A stretch of DNA of 64,000 nt from Arthrobacter globiformis NBRC 12137. GTDB taxonomy: Bacteria > Actinomycetota > Actinomycetes > Actinomycetales > Micrococcaceae. The stretch lies in the NCBI RefSeq assembly GCF_000238915.1, contig NZ_BAEG01000075.1:1-64000 (forward strand), written 5' to 3'. The stretch's first letter is position 1; every line of letters starts with the position of its first letter. The notes under the pieces were generated by a model. The model did not search any database. It was not told the DNA's origin and saw only the letters and a program-made list of their open reading frames with translations. The position numbers were made by a program, and so were the translations under genes. Of the stretch, positions 8,782 through 16,802 are shown in pieces.

Positions 8782-10764
8782 ATGCAGTTCGCACAGACAG
8801 GTGAGGCGCTGGGAGCGACCTACCGATTCGGGGAACGGGTGGGCTCCGGTGCCGTCGGCGAGGTCTGGACGGTCATCTCGACCGACGGACGGACGCTTGC
8901 CGCCAAGGTCCTGCGCCCGGAGCACGCCGACGATCCCTCACTCGTGGAGCGGTTCGTCCGTGAGCGGTCCGTGCTGCTTGGGCTGCAGGACTCCCACATC
9001 GTCACGGTGCGCGACATGGTGGTGGAGGGCCCGCGCCTGGCCATCGTCATGGACTACGTCGCGGGCGGCTCGCTGCGGGACGCGCTGAAGGGGGCCGGGC
9101 CGCTGCCTCCCAAGGACGCGCTCAGCGTCGCCGCGGAAGTGTTCGACGCACTGGCCGTCGCCCACGCACGCGGCGTGACGCATCGCGACATCAAGCCGGA
9201 CAATGTGCTCCTCGCGCGCCCCTGGCCCGACTGCGGCCCGGGAGACGTGCGGGTCTCTGACTTCGGAATCTCCGACGTTGTGGGTGAGAGGATCCGCCAG
9301 ACGACCGGCCTCATCGGCACCCCGCAGTATATGCCTCCCGAACTTATCAGCCAGGGCCGCTCCGGCCCTCCGGGCGATGTGTACTCCACGGGCGTCCTGC
9401 TTTACGAGCTCCTCGCCGGGCGCACTCCGTTCGCCGGGCCGGGTACGGACTTTAGCGTCGCGTACCGCCATGTTTCCTCACGCCCGCCGCGGATTCCCGT
9501 GGATGACGCGGTTTGGGACGTTCTCGACGGACTGCTGTCCAAGGACCCCGCCCAGCGCCCGACGGCGCGCGTCGCGGCCTCGAGGCTCCGGCGCCTCGTG
9601 CCAGGGCTTGCCGCCAGCGCCCCGATAGCGCGCGCCGACACCCCGGCGGACTTCGACCCCGTCGAACGCCCGGCCACCGTGGTCCGGGGCGCCTTCACGG
9701 ACGAGGAGCTCACGGTCTTCGCGTCCGCGCCGCCGGCCGACGACGCCTGGGAGGCCCCGGATCTCGGGGAGGCGGGCAGCGCAACCATCGCCCGTCCGAT
9801 GCTGCGCCGTGAAGTGCGGCCCCGGGCAGAGGCCCGGCTCGAGGAGAGGGACGCCACGCCGTTCTGGCGCACTCGTAAAGCACTGCTCCTCGCCTCCGCC
9901 GCGGCCCTTCTCCTCGTGGCGATGGTCATCGGGTTCGTTGTCCTCGCCCCCACGGGCCAGCAGGCAGCGCCGGGTGCGGCCAGCGAGAAACTGTCCACGC
10001 AGCTGCAGGACACGGCTCTCCCGACCGGCCTGACGATCTCACGGGGCGCTACCTACGAGCCGTCCACGGGCCAGATCCGCCTGACGGTGGCCTACACGGC
10101 GCAGAAGGCGCCGTTGTCCGGTGAATTCCTCGAGGTAATCCCGGGGCTGGCCGATGGTGACGCGTGCCCGGCAGTGACATGGGAGGGGGCCACAGCGAGC
10201 CGGAACCAGGCCTCGGTCACCGGCCTTGACGTCGAGTGTGGCTGGAAGCTCGCCGGGCTCAAGGTCCCGGCGGGAGGGTCGGTCCAGGCGACCGCCACGG
10301 TACCGGTGACGCCCGCTGACCAGCAGGCGCTCGACGCGTGGCTGCGTGCCGGGTCCGAGGCGGCGACCGCAGCGACACAGGACCCGGCCGTGAAGGGTAC
10401 TGCCTATCCCGTCCAGCGGCTAAAGGGCGTGGAGGTCCGCACTCCGGCGCGCGTCGTGACGCCGAGCCCGCTGAAGATCACCCTGGTGCCGGTGTGGGCC
10501 GGCGGCGCCGACGAGCTGAACCCGCTCTACGTAAGTCCTGCCTCGGGCAAACCTTCGCAGATGCTCGAAGCGGTGACCGGCGGCGAGAAGGGGCTGCGAT
10601 TCGCCGACGGCTGCGGCGGGGCGCTGGCCGTGGATAGCTCGGGGCTCACCGTAACGGCCCTGCAGATCACACCCCAGTGCACCGTGCGCGCCAGCGTCGG
10701 TAACTTCACCGAGCTGCAGTCCCCGGCCTTCGGCATCACATCGCGCGAGAACTCGCAGGACTGA
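8782..10764 (+). CDS. Receptor-type serine/threonine protein kinase (PknB-like)
   Basis: About 660 residues from the ATG at 8782, chosen over an in-frame TTG at 8746 because GGAGAG sits 6 bases upstream. The kinase domain (about 10-275) has all catalytic motifs: glycine loop GSGAVGEV (21-28), AAK lysine near 41, HRDIKPDN from H134, and DFG from D160. The usual APE reads PPE. A low-complexity acidic linker precedes one transmembrane helix (about 367-390), followed by about 270 extracytoplasmic residues with paired Cys and no PASTA repeats. Proteins of this kind phosphorylate FHA-containing partners, so the preceding FHA-ATPase is an obvious candidate substrate. The topology (kinase fold, one helix, outer domain) also mirrors EssB of Ess systems, which has an inactive kinase-like fold. 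A terminator-like hairpin follows. Confidence 0.9.
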   Translation: MQFAQTGEALGATYRFGERVGSGAVGEVWTVISTDGRTLAAKVLRPEHADDPSLVERFVRERSVLLGLQDSHIVTVRDMVVEGPRLAIVMDYVAGGSLRDALKGAGPLPPKDALSVAAEVFDALAVAHARGVTHRDIKPDNVLLARPWPDCGPGDVRVSDFGISDVVGERIRQTTGLIGTPQYMPPELISQGRSGPPGDVYSTGVLLYELLAGRTPFAGPGTDFSVAYRHVSSRPPRIPVDDAVWDVLDGLLSKDPAQRPTARVAASRLRRLVPGLAASAPIARADTPADFDPVERPATVVRGAFTDEELTVFASAPPADDAWEAPDLGEAGSATIARPMLRREVRPRAEARLEERDATPFWRTRKALLLASAAALLLVAMVIGFVVLAPTGQQAAPGAASEKLSTQLQDTALPTGLTISRGATYEPSTGQIRLTVAYTAQKAPLSGEFLEVIPGLADGDACPAVTWEGATASRNQASVTGLDVECGWKLAGLKVPAGGSVQATATVPVTPADQQALDAWLRAGSEAATAATQDPAVKGTAYPVQRLKGVEVRTPARVVTPSPLKITLVPVWAGGADELNPLYVSPASGKPSQMLEAVTGGEKGLRFADGCGGALAVDSSGLTVTALQITPQCTVRASVGNFTELQSPAFGITSRENSQD

Positions 10765-10815
10765 GGACCACCAGCTCGCTGCTTCGGGCGTCCCAACTCA
10801 TACAGGGCATCCCCC

Positions 10816-10841
10816 GGCCAGCCCAGCTGGCCAGGATTTTC
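10816..10841 (+). terminator. Probable terminator after the kinase gene
   Basis: GGCCAGC-CCA-GCTGGCC forms a 7-bp perfect stem, followed by AGGATTTT. It lies 51 bases downstream of the kinase stop codon and ahead of the separately promoted ndh gene, so it probably closes the secretion-like operon. Confidence 0.5.
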
Positions 10842-10856
10842 AGGTTCCCAGCCCTG

Positions 10857-10883
10857 TTGCACCGTTACCTGGCAGGGTATGTT
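10857..10883 (+). promoter_or_regulatory. Candidate promoter for ndh, possibly giving a leaderless mRNA
   Basis: TTGCAC (10857-10862) and TATGTT (10878-10883) are separated by 15 bases. A start site 6-7 bases beyond the -10 falls on or next to the ATG at 10890. This agrees with the lack of a well-placed ribosome binding site (the only purine run, GGCAGGG, is 12 bases away). The short spacer lowers confidence. Confidence 0.35.
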
Positions 10884-10889
10884 GCACGA

Positions 10890-12131
10890 ATGGACGATAC
10901 ATATCAGGTGATCGTGGTCGGCGGCGGGTTTGCAGGCATGACAGCAGCTGAGCAGCTCGGGCGCAAGGGCGTCCGGGTACTCCTGATCGACGCCAACAAC
11001 TACCACCAGTTCCAGCCACTCCTCTACCAGGTGGCTGCTTCGCAGATCGGTGTGTCCGCCGTGGCCCGGCCGCTGCGGTCTGTGTTCCGCAGCACCAAAA
11101 GCGTCCGGGTCCTCACAGCGGAGGTGACGGCGATCGATTCCGCCACCCGAACCGTCACCACTATCGACGGTTCCCAGTACCAGTCGAAGATCCTGGTCGT
11201 TGCCGCGGGCGCCGTACCAAACTTCTTCAATACCCCCGGCGCGGAGGAACATGCCTACCCGCTGTACTCAGTGGCTGACGCCACCCGCCTGAGCACGGCC
11301 CTCACAACAGCCCTGGACCGCGCGGACCGGGCTAAGGCCGGCCGCGCCGACGTGGTCGTGGTGGGCGGCGGCCCCACCGGAGTCGAGACAGCCGGCGCCC
11401 TCGCGGAGAACATCAAGTACCTGGTGCCCAAGTACTTTTCGTCCGGACTGGCGGCCCGCTGCCGAGTCCATCTTGTGGATATGTTGCCGAACGTGCTCAT
11501 GCCGTTCTCCGCCAAGTCGCAGGCATACACCCGTGACCGGCTGATAAAACTTGGAGTTCAGCTGCACATGGGCCAGGGCGTCACCGAAGTCCGGGCCGAC
11601 GGCGTGACGCTGGCGGACGGGACCATCATTCCAGCGCAGATCGTCGTGTGGGCCGGCGGCCTGAAAGCTGGAAAAATCATTGCTGACTCCGGCCTGCCGC
11701 AGGGGAAAGGCGGACGTATCGACGTGCTGCCGGACCTGACCGTGCCCGGCGCCGAAGGCGTCTATGTCCTGGGCGACGCCGCCAACATCACCGACGCCAC
11801 CGGGGCCAAACTTCCCCAGCTCGGGTCCGTTGCCGAGCAGTCAGGGAAATGGGCCGCCCGCAACATCCATGCGGACCTTACCGGCGGCACACGGCAGCCC
11901 TTCTTCTATTGGGACAAGGGTTACATGGCCATGGTCGGCCGTGGCGCGGCAGTCGCCGAACTGGGCCGTAAGCGCATCCAACTCCAGGGACCACTGGCGT
12001 TCCTCTCCTGGCTCGGGGTTCACCTCGCCTTGCTCCCGGGCACCCAACAGAAGGTCCGCGCCCTCTCCTCCTGGCTCACTGGTTACGTCATCCACAGCCC
12101 GTCACACGTCGTCGTCGGAAGACCCGACTAG
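10890..12131 (+). CDS. ndh: Type II NADH dehydrogenase
   Basis: 413 residues; a single-subunit FAD enzyme that passes electrons from NADH to membrane quinone without pumping protons. The N-terminal FAD-binding loop VGGGFAG lies near residues 9-16 and the second dinucleotide loop VVGGGPTGVE near 155-165. The GDAA motif (YVLGDAANI) and the quinone-side segment with AEQSGKWAARNI and YWDKGYMAMVGR are typical of NDH-2. The C-terminus has the usual amphipathic/hydrophobic stretch for peripheral membrane attachment. The ATG at 10890 is chosen over an in-frame TTG at 10857 that lies in the presumed promoter. It stands alone, with a 175-base gap to the CBS gene. Confidence 0.92.
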   Translation: MDDTYQVIVVGGGFAGMTAAEQLGRKGVRVLLIDANNYHQFQPLLYQVAASQIGVSAVARPLRSVFRSTKSVRVLTAEVTAIDSATRTVTTIDGSQYQSKILVVAAGAVPNFFNTPGAEEHAYPLYSVADATRLSTALTTALDRADRAKAGRADVVVVGGGPTGVETAGALAENIKYLVPKYFSSGLAARCRVHLVDMLPNVLMPFSAKSQAYTRDRLIKLGVQLHMGQGVTEVRADGVTLADGTIIPAQIVVWAGGLKAGKIIADSGLPQGKGGRIDVLPDLTVPGAEGVYVLGDAANITDATGAKLPQLGSVAEQSGKWAARNIHADLTGGTRQPFFYWDKGYMAMVGRGAAVAELGRKRIQLQGPLAFLSWLGVHLALLPGTQQKVRALSSWLTGYVIHSPSHVVVGRPD

Positions 12132-12306
12132 GGGTCTTCACGGCCAAACGTCGCCAGGGCCGACGTCGAAAATCACCTCCGCATTCCCCGTCCCTGAAGG
12201 TCCGGAACCGCCGTCGACATCAGCACTGGCCCCGGCGTAGGCTGGCAACATCGGCGCATGTGCCCGGTGACCCTGCGTCGATGCCCCAATCGATGAAGGA
12301 GGACCA

Positions 12307-12744
12307 ATGAGTGCTGTACGTGAATTCATGACGACGGATGCACAGTGTGTTAAGGAGAACCAGTCCCTCGCAGATGCTGCACGAATGATGCTGGACCTGG
12401 ACTGCGGATCGTTGCCCATCTGCGGCGACGACGGCAAGTTGACCGGCATGATCACTGACCGGGACATCGTGCTCAAGTGCGTGGCCGCCGGCCGAGATCC
12501 ACGCGAGATGGTGGCCCGCGACCTCGCCACGGGCAGGCCCCACTGGATTGACGCAGATGCCAACGTTGATGCCGCCATCGAAATGATGGAGAGGTACCAG
12601 GTCCGGCGGCTGCCGGTCATCGCTGACCACAAGTTGGTTGGCATCATCAGCCAAGGTGACATCGCGCGCAACTACTCGGAAGAGCGTGTGGGCGAACTGG
12701 TGGAGCACATTTCGGAACGCAGCCGGATGCAGCCGAGCAGCTAA
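12307..12744 (+). CDS. Tandem CBS-domain protein
   Basis: 145 residues made of two CBS motifs: about 7-60 (VREFMTTDAQCV... DRDIVLKCVA) and about 75-130 (DANVDAAIEMMERYQVRRLPVI... ISQGDIAR). Such stand-alone pairs bind adenine nucleotides or SAM and act as small energy or redox sensors; the partner is unknown. GGAGG lies 5 bases before the ATG. Actinobacterial homologues are common in stress or dormancy regulons. A strong hairpin follows, so it is probably monocistronic. Confidence 0.9.
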   Translation: MSAVREFMTTDAQCVKENQSLADAARMMLDLDCGSLPICGDDGKLTGMITDRDIVLKCVAAGRDPREMVARDLATGRPHWIDADANVDAAIEMMERYQVRRLPVIADHKLVGIISQGDIARNYSEERVGELVEHISERSRMQPSS

Positions 12745-12772
12745 TAAAGCCAAAGCCGTTCATGAGCAAACA

Positions 12773-12799
12773 AGCGCCACGGAATACTTCCGTGGCGCT
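12773..12799 (+). terminator. Hairpin after the CBS gene
   Basis: A perfect 12-bp stem (AGCGCCACGGAA and its complement) with a TAC loop lies 28 bases after the stop codon. No T-run follows, so it may stabilise the 3' end rather than act as a classic intrinsic terminator. Confidence 0.5.
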
Positions 12800-12864
12800 A
12801 ACTCATGCCGGAGCCCTTCTGTGCGTTCAGCCTGGACGAAACCGCCGCTTCCCTGTGCGCTTAG

Positions 12865-13245
12865 GGACCTGGACGGAACTGTTATGGGCGGGACCTCTAC
12901 AGCGTCCGGTCGAATGAACCGTTGGTTCCGGGAACCCAGGAACTGACCCTGGAATTTCAGTACGACGGCGGCGGCATCGGCAAGGGCGCGGAAATCCGGC
13001 TCGCCGCTGATGGCAGGATCATCGGCAAAGGCAGGGTCGAGCAGACCACCGCCTACTACTTCTCCGTCGACGAGACGCTCAACGTCGGCGTCGACCGTGG
13101 AACCCCGGTCACCGATGACTACCTCCCGGTGGACAATGCATTCACCGGCACGATCCACACCGTCCGCATCCACCTTTACGACGACGATCCCACCCAGCAC
13201 CTCACGGCCACTGACCGCCAGCGCATGGCACTGGCCCATCAGTAA
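12865..13245 (+). pseudogene. 3' remnant of an arylsulfatase
   Basis: The open frame from just after a TAG at 12862-12864 to TAA at 13243-13245 encodes about 126 residues. It reads as the C-terminal beta-sandwich of a large arylsulfatase: YGRDLYSVRSNEPLVPGTQ, then LEFQYDGGGIGKGAEIRL, then VDETLNVGVDRGTPVTDDY and FTGTIHTVRIHL. The whole catalytic N-terminal domain, including the CxPxR formylglycine site, is missing, and there is no start codon with a ribosome binding site. It is followed by a remnant of the sulfatase-activating enzyme, so a former sulfatase operon has been reduced to two tails. Confidence 0.8.
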
Positions 13246-13287
13246 CCGCAGACGGCGGAGTGGAGGCGCCCTCCTTCGGGCGGGTGC

Positions 13288-13611
13288 CCCTGGGCCGGTC
13301 GGCGGCTGCCGACCGACGGCCACCTTGGCACCGCATCCGTCCGAAGCTTCCCGCCCAACGGGTACGGGCTGCACGAGATGGCCGGCAACGTATGGGAATG
13401 GTGTGCTGACTGGTTCCTGCCCAAGTACTACCGGACCTCCCCCACCGACAGTCCGCAGGGACCTACGATCGGGCAGGGCCGGGTCATGCGCGGCGGCTCC
13501 TATCTCTGCCACGACTCCTACTGCAACCGCTACCGCGTCGCCGCACGCACCTTCAACACCCCCGAATCCTCCTCCGGCAACCTGGGCTTTCGCACCGTCG
13601 CCCTCACCTAG
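13288..13611 (+). pseudogene. 3' remnant of formylglycine-generating enzyme
   Basis: In the same frame as the sulfatase tail, the stretch from about 13288 (PWAGRRLPTDGHLGTAS...) to TAG at 13609-13611 matches the C-terminal third of formylglycine-generating enzymes (SUMF1/FGE). Visible motifs are [34 protein letters not shown], and [15 protein letters not shown]...NLGFR. Both copper-binding/active cysteines of the SYxCxxSYC motif are preserved, so decay was by 5' truncation and not point mutation. The family is usually near 300 residues and only about 107 remain. An internal ATG at 13378 would give 77 residues, without a ribosome binding site of note. Confidence 0.85.
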
Positions 13612-13640
13612 AAACCCGGCCCACACAGAAAGCAGCAGGC

Positions 13641-13976
13641 ATGGCTGATGCAGGAATCCGCAACGGCAGACGGGAGGGCCTCTCCGCCCGGATCCTCGGC
13701 GGCGGAAACGAACCGGACCCGCGGTTCACCCTGGCCAACGAGCGCACCTTCCTGGCCTGGATCCGCACGTCCCTGGCCCTGCTCGCCGGCGGCGTCGCCG
13801 TCGAGGCCTTCATGGCGGACCTCTTCGGCCCGGAACGCCGCTACTCCCGCGCCGCGCACGGCATCAGAAACGGCGTCATGACCCCGGACATCGCCAGCTC
13901 AGCAGCCCTTGCCGGCAGCGTCGTCATCCTCGCCGCTCTGGGCATTTACTCCGTCTTCCTCCTGCCACTCAAATAA
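13641..13976 (+). CDS. DUF202 (YidH-like) small membrane protein, apparently lacking one helix
   Basis: 111 residues. The diagnostic [29 protein letters not shown] (about 26-54, cited as the DPRF...AWIRT block) is the DUF202 signature and first helix. The family normally has three helices. Here the segment after helix 1 passes directly to the charged linker ([13 protein letters not shown]) and then a last helix (about 84-107), so the second helix seems deleted in frame. The gene starts with ATG after AGAAAGCAGCAGG and directly follows the two sulfatase-system remnants, so it may share their decay. Function of the family is unknown. It could also be a natural two-helix variant. Confidence 0.7.
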   Translation: MADAGIRNGRREGLSARILGGGNEPDPRFTLANERTFLAWIRTSLALLAGGVAVEAFMADLFGPERRYSRAAHGIRNGVMTPDIASSAALAGSVVILAALGIYSVFLLPLK

Positions 13977-14030
13977 AGGCGACATCGCGCTCCACATCCA
14001 CAGCGTGCGGGCCAGCAGACCGTCAATCCT

Positions 14031-15572
14031 CTAGTCTGCCAACTGGCCATTCGCAGGCCCGGAATAGGTGAACCTTCCTGGCGGGGGCATGGCTTTGTGG
14101 ATCTGGAGCGCAAACCAGAGCTGGGCCAGCGTCGAGGTCTCGGTCATGTCCAGACCCGTCAGTTCGCCGATTTTCCGGATGCGGTAGATGATGGTTTGCC
14201 GGTGGGTGAAGAGCGCGGCAGCAGTCTTTTGCCACGACCTCTGGGTGTCCAGGTATGTCCTTAGCGTCACGATGAGGTCGCCCTGTTGGCTTTGTTCGTA
14301 GGCGAAAATCGGGCCGAGCAACCGCTGGACCAGGGCTGCCCCTTCCTCGAAGCTGGTGAGCCCCAGCCATGACGGACCATCGGCATAACGGGCCAGGTCC
14401 AGGCCATTGCCTTCGGCCGAGCCGAGCGCCCAGAGGGATTCCTGCAGTGCGCGTTGGATACCCGCAGCGGACGTGGGAGGGCTGATGCCGATCCGGACGT
14501 CGGGCCCCGCACAGTGGAGGAGAACGTCGTCGGTCACGGCGGCGGAAACAGCAACGTGGAGTGTGTTGAAACGACGTAGGCAGGCCGCAGGAAAGCCGTG
14601 GCGCCACAGTTCGACGTGGACGTCCGCCAGCCGTTCGCCGTCGTCGGCCCCTATTGACGCCACCACGAAATGTTGTGCCGGGACATCGAAGGCCGTGAGG
14701 CGGTTCTCCATCTCCACCGCTCCAAGATGACCGTCGAGCGCCTGCAGCAGGAATTCGCCCGCCAGCCGGTGCTGACCTTCCAGAGACAGGACCGTTCGGG
14801 AAAGTTCCAGCCCCAGCACTGTTGCCGCGTGAAGCAGCACGACGGCGTCAGGGTGCGGCTCGCCCCTGGGCAGCACCACCAGGATCGCGTTCGCGTGGGT
14901 GGGGATGTCCATCATCAGGAGGTGCCTGTCCCGAAGCCGATGCCACTGGAATTTCTTACCGGTCACCGGTATCCGCCCTGTCAGGGGGACCAGTTCTTTC
15001 TCCAGGTATTCCGGGAGCCGGCGGCCATCCGGATGCCAGGGATGCAGGCAACGCCGGTCCACGACGAACAGATCTGCATCGAGCTCAGCAGCGAGGCTTG
15101 CCAGAAGGCCGCTCAGGTGCTCCCTGGACAGTCCCGTTGTGCGGAGCAGGTCATAGATCCGGGCGGTCTGACGCAGGCGACGCGACTCTTCGAGCAGCGA
15201 AGACTCAGCCACCGAGCGGGCGATGGAGATGAACGGGAGGGGGTACGGAATATTGATCAGGGGCAGCGGCAAACGCTCACAAGCTGCCAGGAACTCCGGG
15301 GTCAGCGCCGGGGCGTGCATCTTTTCGCCAATGGCCAGAGCACTCGCGCCTGCGTCCTTCAGTGCTTCGGCCAGTGCGACCTGGCCGGCGCCATCGGCCG
15401 GGATGGACATGCCGTTGGTCATCATCAACTCGCCGCCGGTGACCCATTCCCACAGCCTGGGCAGGTCAGAGGTGTGAGCCCAGGTGATCCGGTTGCCGCT
15501 GCCCCCCGAACCGGCCAGCAGAGTGAGTCCCAGCTGGGGTTCCGCCACAAGCTCGGCCACGGTGATCGTCAT
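14031..15572 (-). CDS. PucR-family transcriptional regulator
   Basis: 513 residues. The N-terminal PucR domain covers about 5-120 (TVAELVAEPQLGLTLLAG, then the WEWVTGGELMMTNG region typical of the family). A central GGDEF-like domain follows, and a C-terminal helix-turn-helix spans about 440-500 (LRTYLDTQRSWQKTAAALF, HRQTIIYRIRKI). PucR-type proteins activate purine, allantoin, GABA or polyamine catabolic genes. The gene is divergent from a ureohydrolase operon, and a perfect inverted repeat lies between them, so it most likely controls that operon and itself. The start ATG has GGAGGAT upstream on the minus strand. Confidence 0.88.
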   Translation of the reverse strand: MTITVAELVAEPQLGLTLLAGSGGSGNRITWAHTSDLPRLWEWVTGGELMMTNGMSIPADGAGQVALAEALKDAGASALAIGEKMHAPALTPEFLAACERLPLPLINIPYPLPFISIARSVAESSLLEESRRLRQTARIYDLLRTTGLSREHLSGLLASLAAELDADLFVVDRRCLHPWHPDGRRLPEYLEKELVPLTGRIPVTGKKFQWHRLRDRHLLMMDIPTHANAILVVLPRGEPHPDAVVLLHAATVLGLELSRTVLSLEGQHRLAGEFLLQALDGHLGAVEMENRLTAFDVPAQHFVVASIGADDGERLADVHVELWRHGFPAACLRRFNTLHVAVSAAVTDDVLLHCAGPDVRIGISPPTSAAGIQRALQESLWALGSAEGNGLDLARYADGPSWLGLTSFEEGAALVQRLLGPIFAYEQSQQGDLIVTLRTYLDTQRSWQKTAAALFTHRQTIIYRIRKIGELTGLDMTETSTLAQLWFALQIHKAMPPPGRFTYSGPANGQLAD

Positions 15573-15618
15573 GGAAGATCCTCCCGTCTGATGAGGTATC
15601 GGCCGCCCTGCGGCACCG

Positions 15619-15636
15619 CTTAGACATTCGTCTAAG
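15619..15636. promoter_or_regulatory. Palindromic operator candidate between PucR gene and ureohydrolase operon
   Basis: CTTAGAC-ATTC-GTCTAAG is a perfect 7-bp inverted repeat with a 4-base spacer. It is centred in the 225-base divergent intergenic region, 47 bases from the PucR start codon. It is the best dyad in the region and a reasonable binding site for the PucR protein. Confidence 0.5.
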
Positions 15637-15797
15637 AGCCTCGGCCATTTGTATTCAATCTACCGCTATACGGCGTGATCCGGGTCACCAAGAATTGGAG
15701 TACTTACTTCCCGCTCAACGATGAGCACCCCCTCACCCCCATCTATACGCAGCCGGCGTCGCCGCTCGGCAGCACAGCAACCGAAGGATTCCCGGCA

Positions 15798-16802
15798 ATG
15801 ACAACGCATAAGCCCATCGGCCCGGTCGACGCAACAAAAATCCCGAGGTACGCGGGCCTCGGCACGTTCGCCAGGCTGCCTCAGATTGACCGCGTCCCGG
15901 ATTACGACATTGCGATCGTGGGCGTGCCGTTCGACGGCGGAACATCGTTCCGTCCCGGCGCCCGTTTCGGTCCTGCCGCTGTCCGCGAAGCCTCCCGGCT
16001 GCTGCGCCCCGGCTACCACCCCGAACTTGACGTGGAGCCCGTGTACGAAGTGCAGGTTGTGGACGCCGGCGACATCGCCTGCACGCCATATGACATCACG
16101 AGGGCTGTCCGCGAGATCGAAGAGCAGGCACTGCCCCTGATCAGCGAGGACAAGAAGCTCATCTCGATCGGCGGCGACCACACCATCGCTCTCCCGATGC
16201 TGAGGGCCCTGAACAAGGTCCACGGCCCGGTGGCGTTGCTGCACTTTGACGCCCACCTGGACACGTGGGACACCTACTTCGACCAGCCTGTCACCCACGG
16301 AACCATCTTCCGGCGCGCGTTCGAAGAAGGCCTCCTGGTGGAAGACAAGTCCATGCACGTCGGAATCCGGGGTCCGGTCTACGACCGCAACGACTTCCTC
16401 CGCGACCATGAATTCGGTTTCCAGATCATCCGCTGCTCGGACCTGGACGTCATCGGCGTTCCGGCCGCCATCGAACAGGTCAAGGAGCGGCTGGGCGACA
16501 CCCCGGTCTACGTCTCCATCGACATCGACGTCCTGGACCCGGCTTACGCGCCGGGCACCGGCACACCCGAAATGGGCGGGCTCCACTCCCGCGAGCTTCT
16601 GGCGTTGCTTCGCGGGCTGAACGGCATCAACATTGTGGGCGCCGACGTCGTCGAGGTCGCTCCGGCCTATGACCACGCGGACATCACCACGGTGGCCGCG
16701 GCCACGCTTGTTTTCGACCTCCTGGCGCTGATGGTGAACCGCGGCAAGGCCGAGACGGACACCGTCCGCGAACTGCAAGCAGCCTCCTGGACCGCGCCAT
16801 GA
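15798..16802 (+). CDS. Ureohydrolase of the agmatinase/guanidinobutyrase family
   Basis: 334 residues from the ATG at 15798 (AAGGA 9 bases upstream); an in-frame ATG at 15675 would add 41 residues with no family support. The dinuclear Mn ligands are all visible: GGDHT, DAHLDTWD and SIDIDVLDP, with the late ADVVEVAPAYDHADIT block of the arginase superfamily. The enzyme hydrolyses a guanidino compound to an amine and urea. The downstream purine/cytosine-type permease and aminobutyraldehyde-type dehydrogenase suggest agmatine, 4-guanidinobutyrate or a related guanidine as substrate. Sequence alone cannot separate these. It overlaps the permease gene by 4 bases and is likely activated by the divergent PucR protein. 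Confidence 0.88.
   Translation: MTTHKPIGPVDATKIPRYAGLGTFARLPQIDRVPDYDIAIVGVPFDGGTSFRPGARFGPAAVREASRLLRPGYHPELDVEPVYEVQVVDAGDIACTPYDITRAVREIEEQALPLISEDKKLISIGGDHTIALPMLRALNKVHGPVALLHFDAHLDTWDTYFDQPVTHGTIFRRAFEEGLLVEDKSMHVGIRGPVYDRNDFLRDHEFGFQIIRCSDLDVIGVPAAIEQVKERLGDTPVYVSIDIDVLDPAYAPGTGTPEMGGLHSRELLALLRGLNGINIVGADVVEVAPAYDHADITTVAAATLVFDLLALMVNRGKAETDTVRELQAASWTAP

Noticed and set aside
12865..13611. Possibility that the sulfatase and formylglycine-enzyme pieces are functional small proteins
   Set aside because: Catalytic domain of the sulfatase is absent, no translation signals are seen, and about two thirds of the activating enzyme is missing.
15675..15797. N-terminal extension of the ureohydrolase by 41 residues
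   Set aside because: The extension covers the presumed promoter region and does not resemble the family; the ATG at 15798 has a ribosome binding site and gives the normal length.
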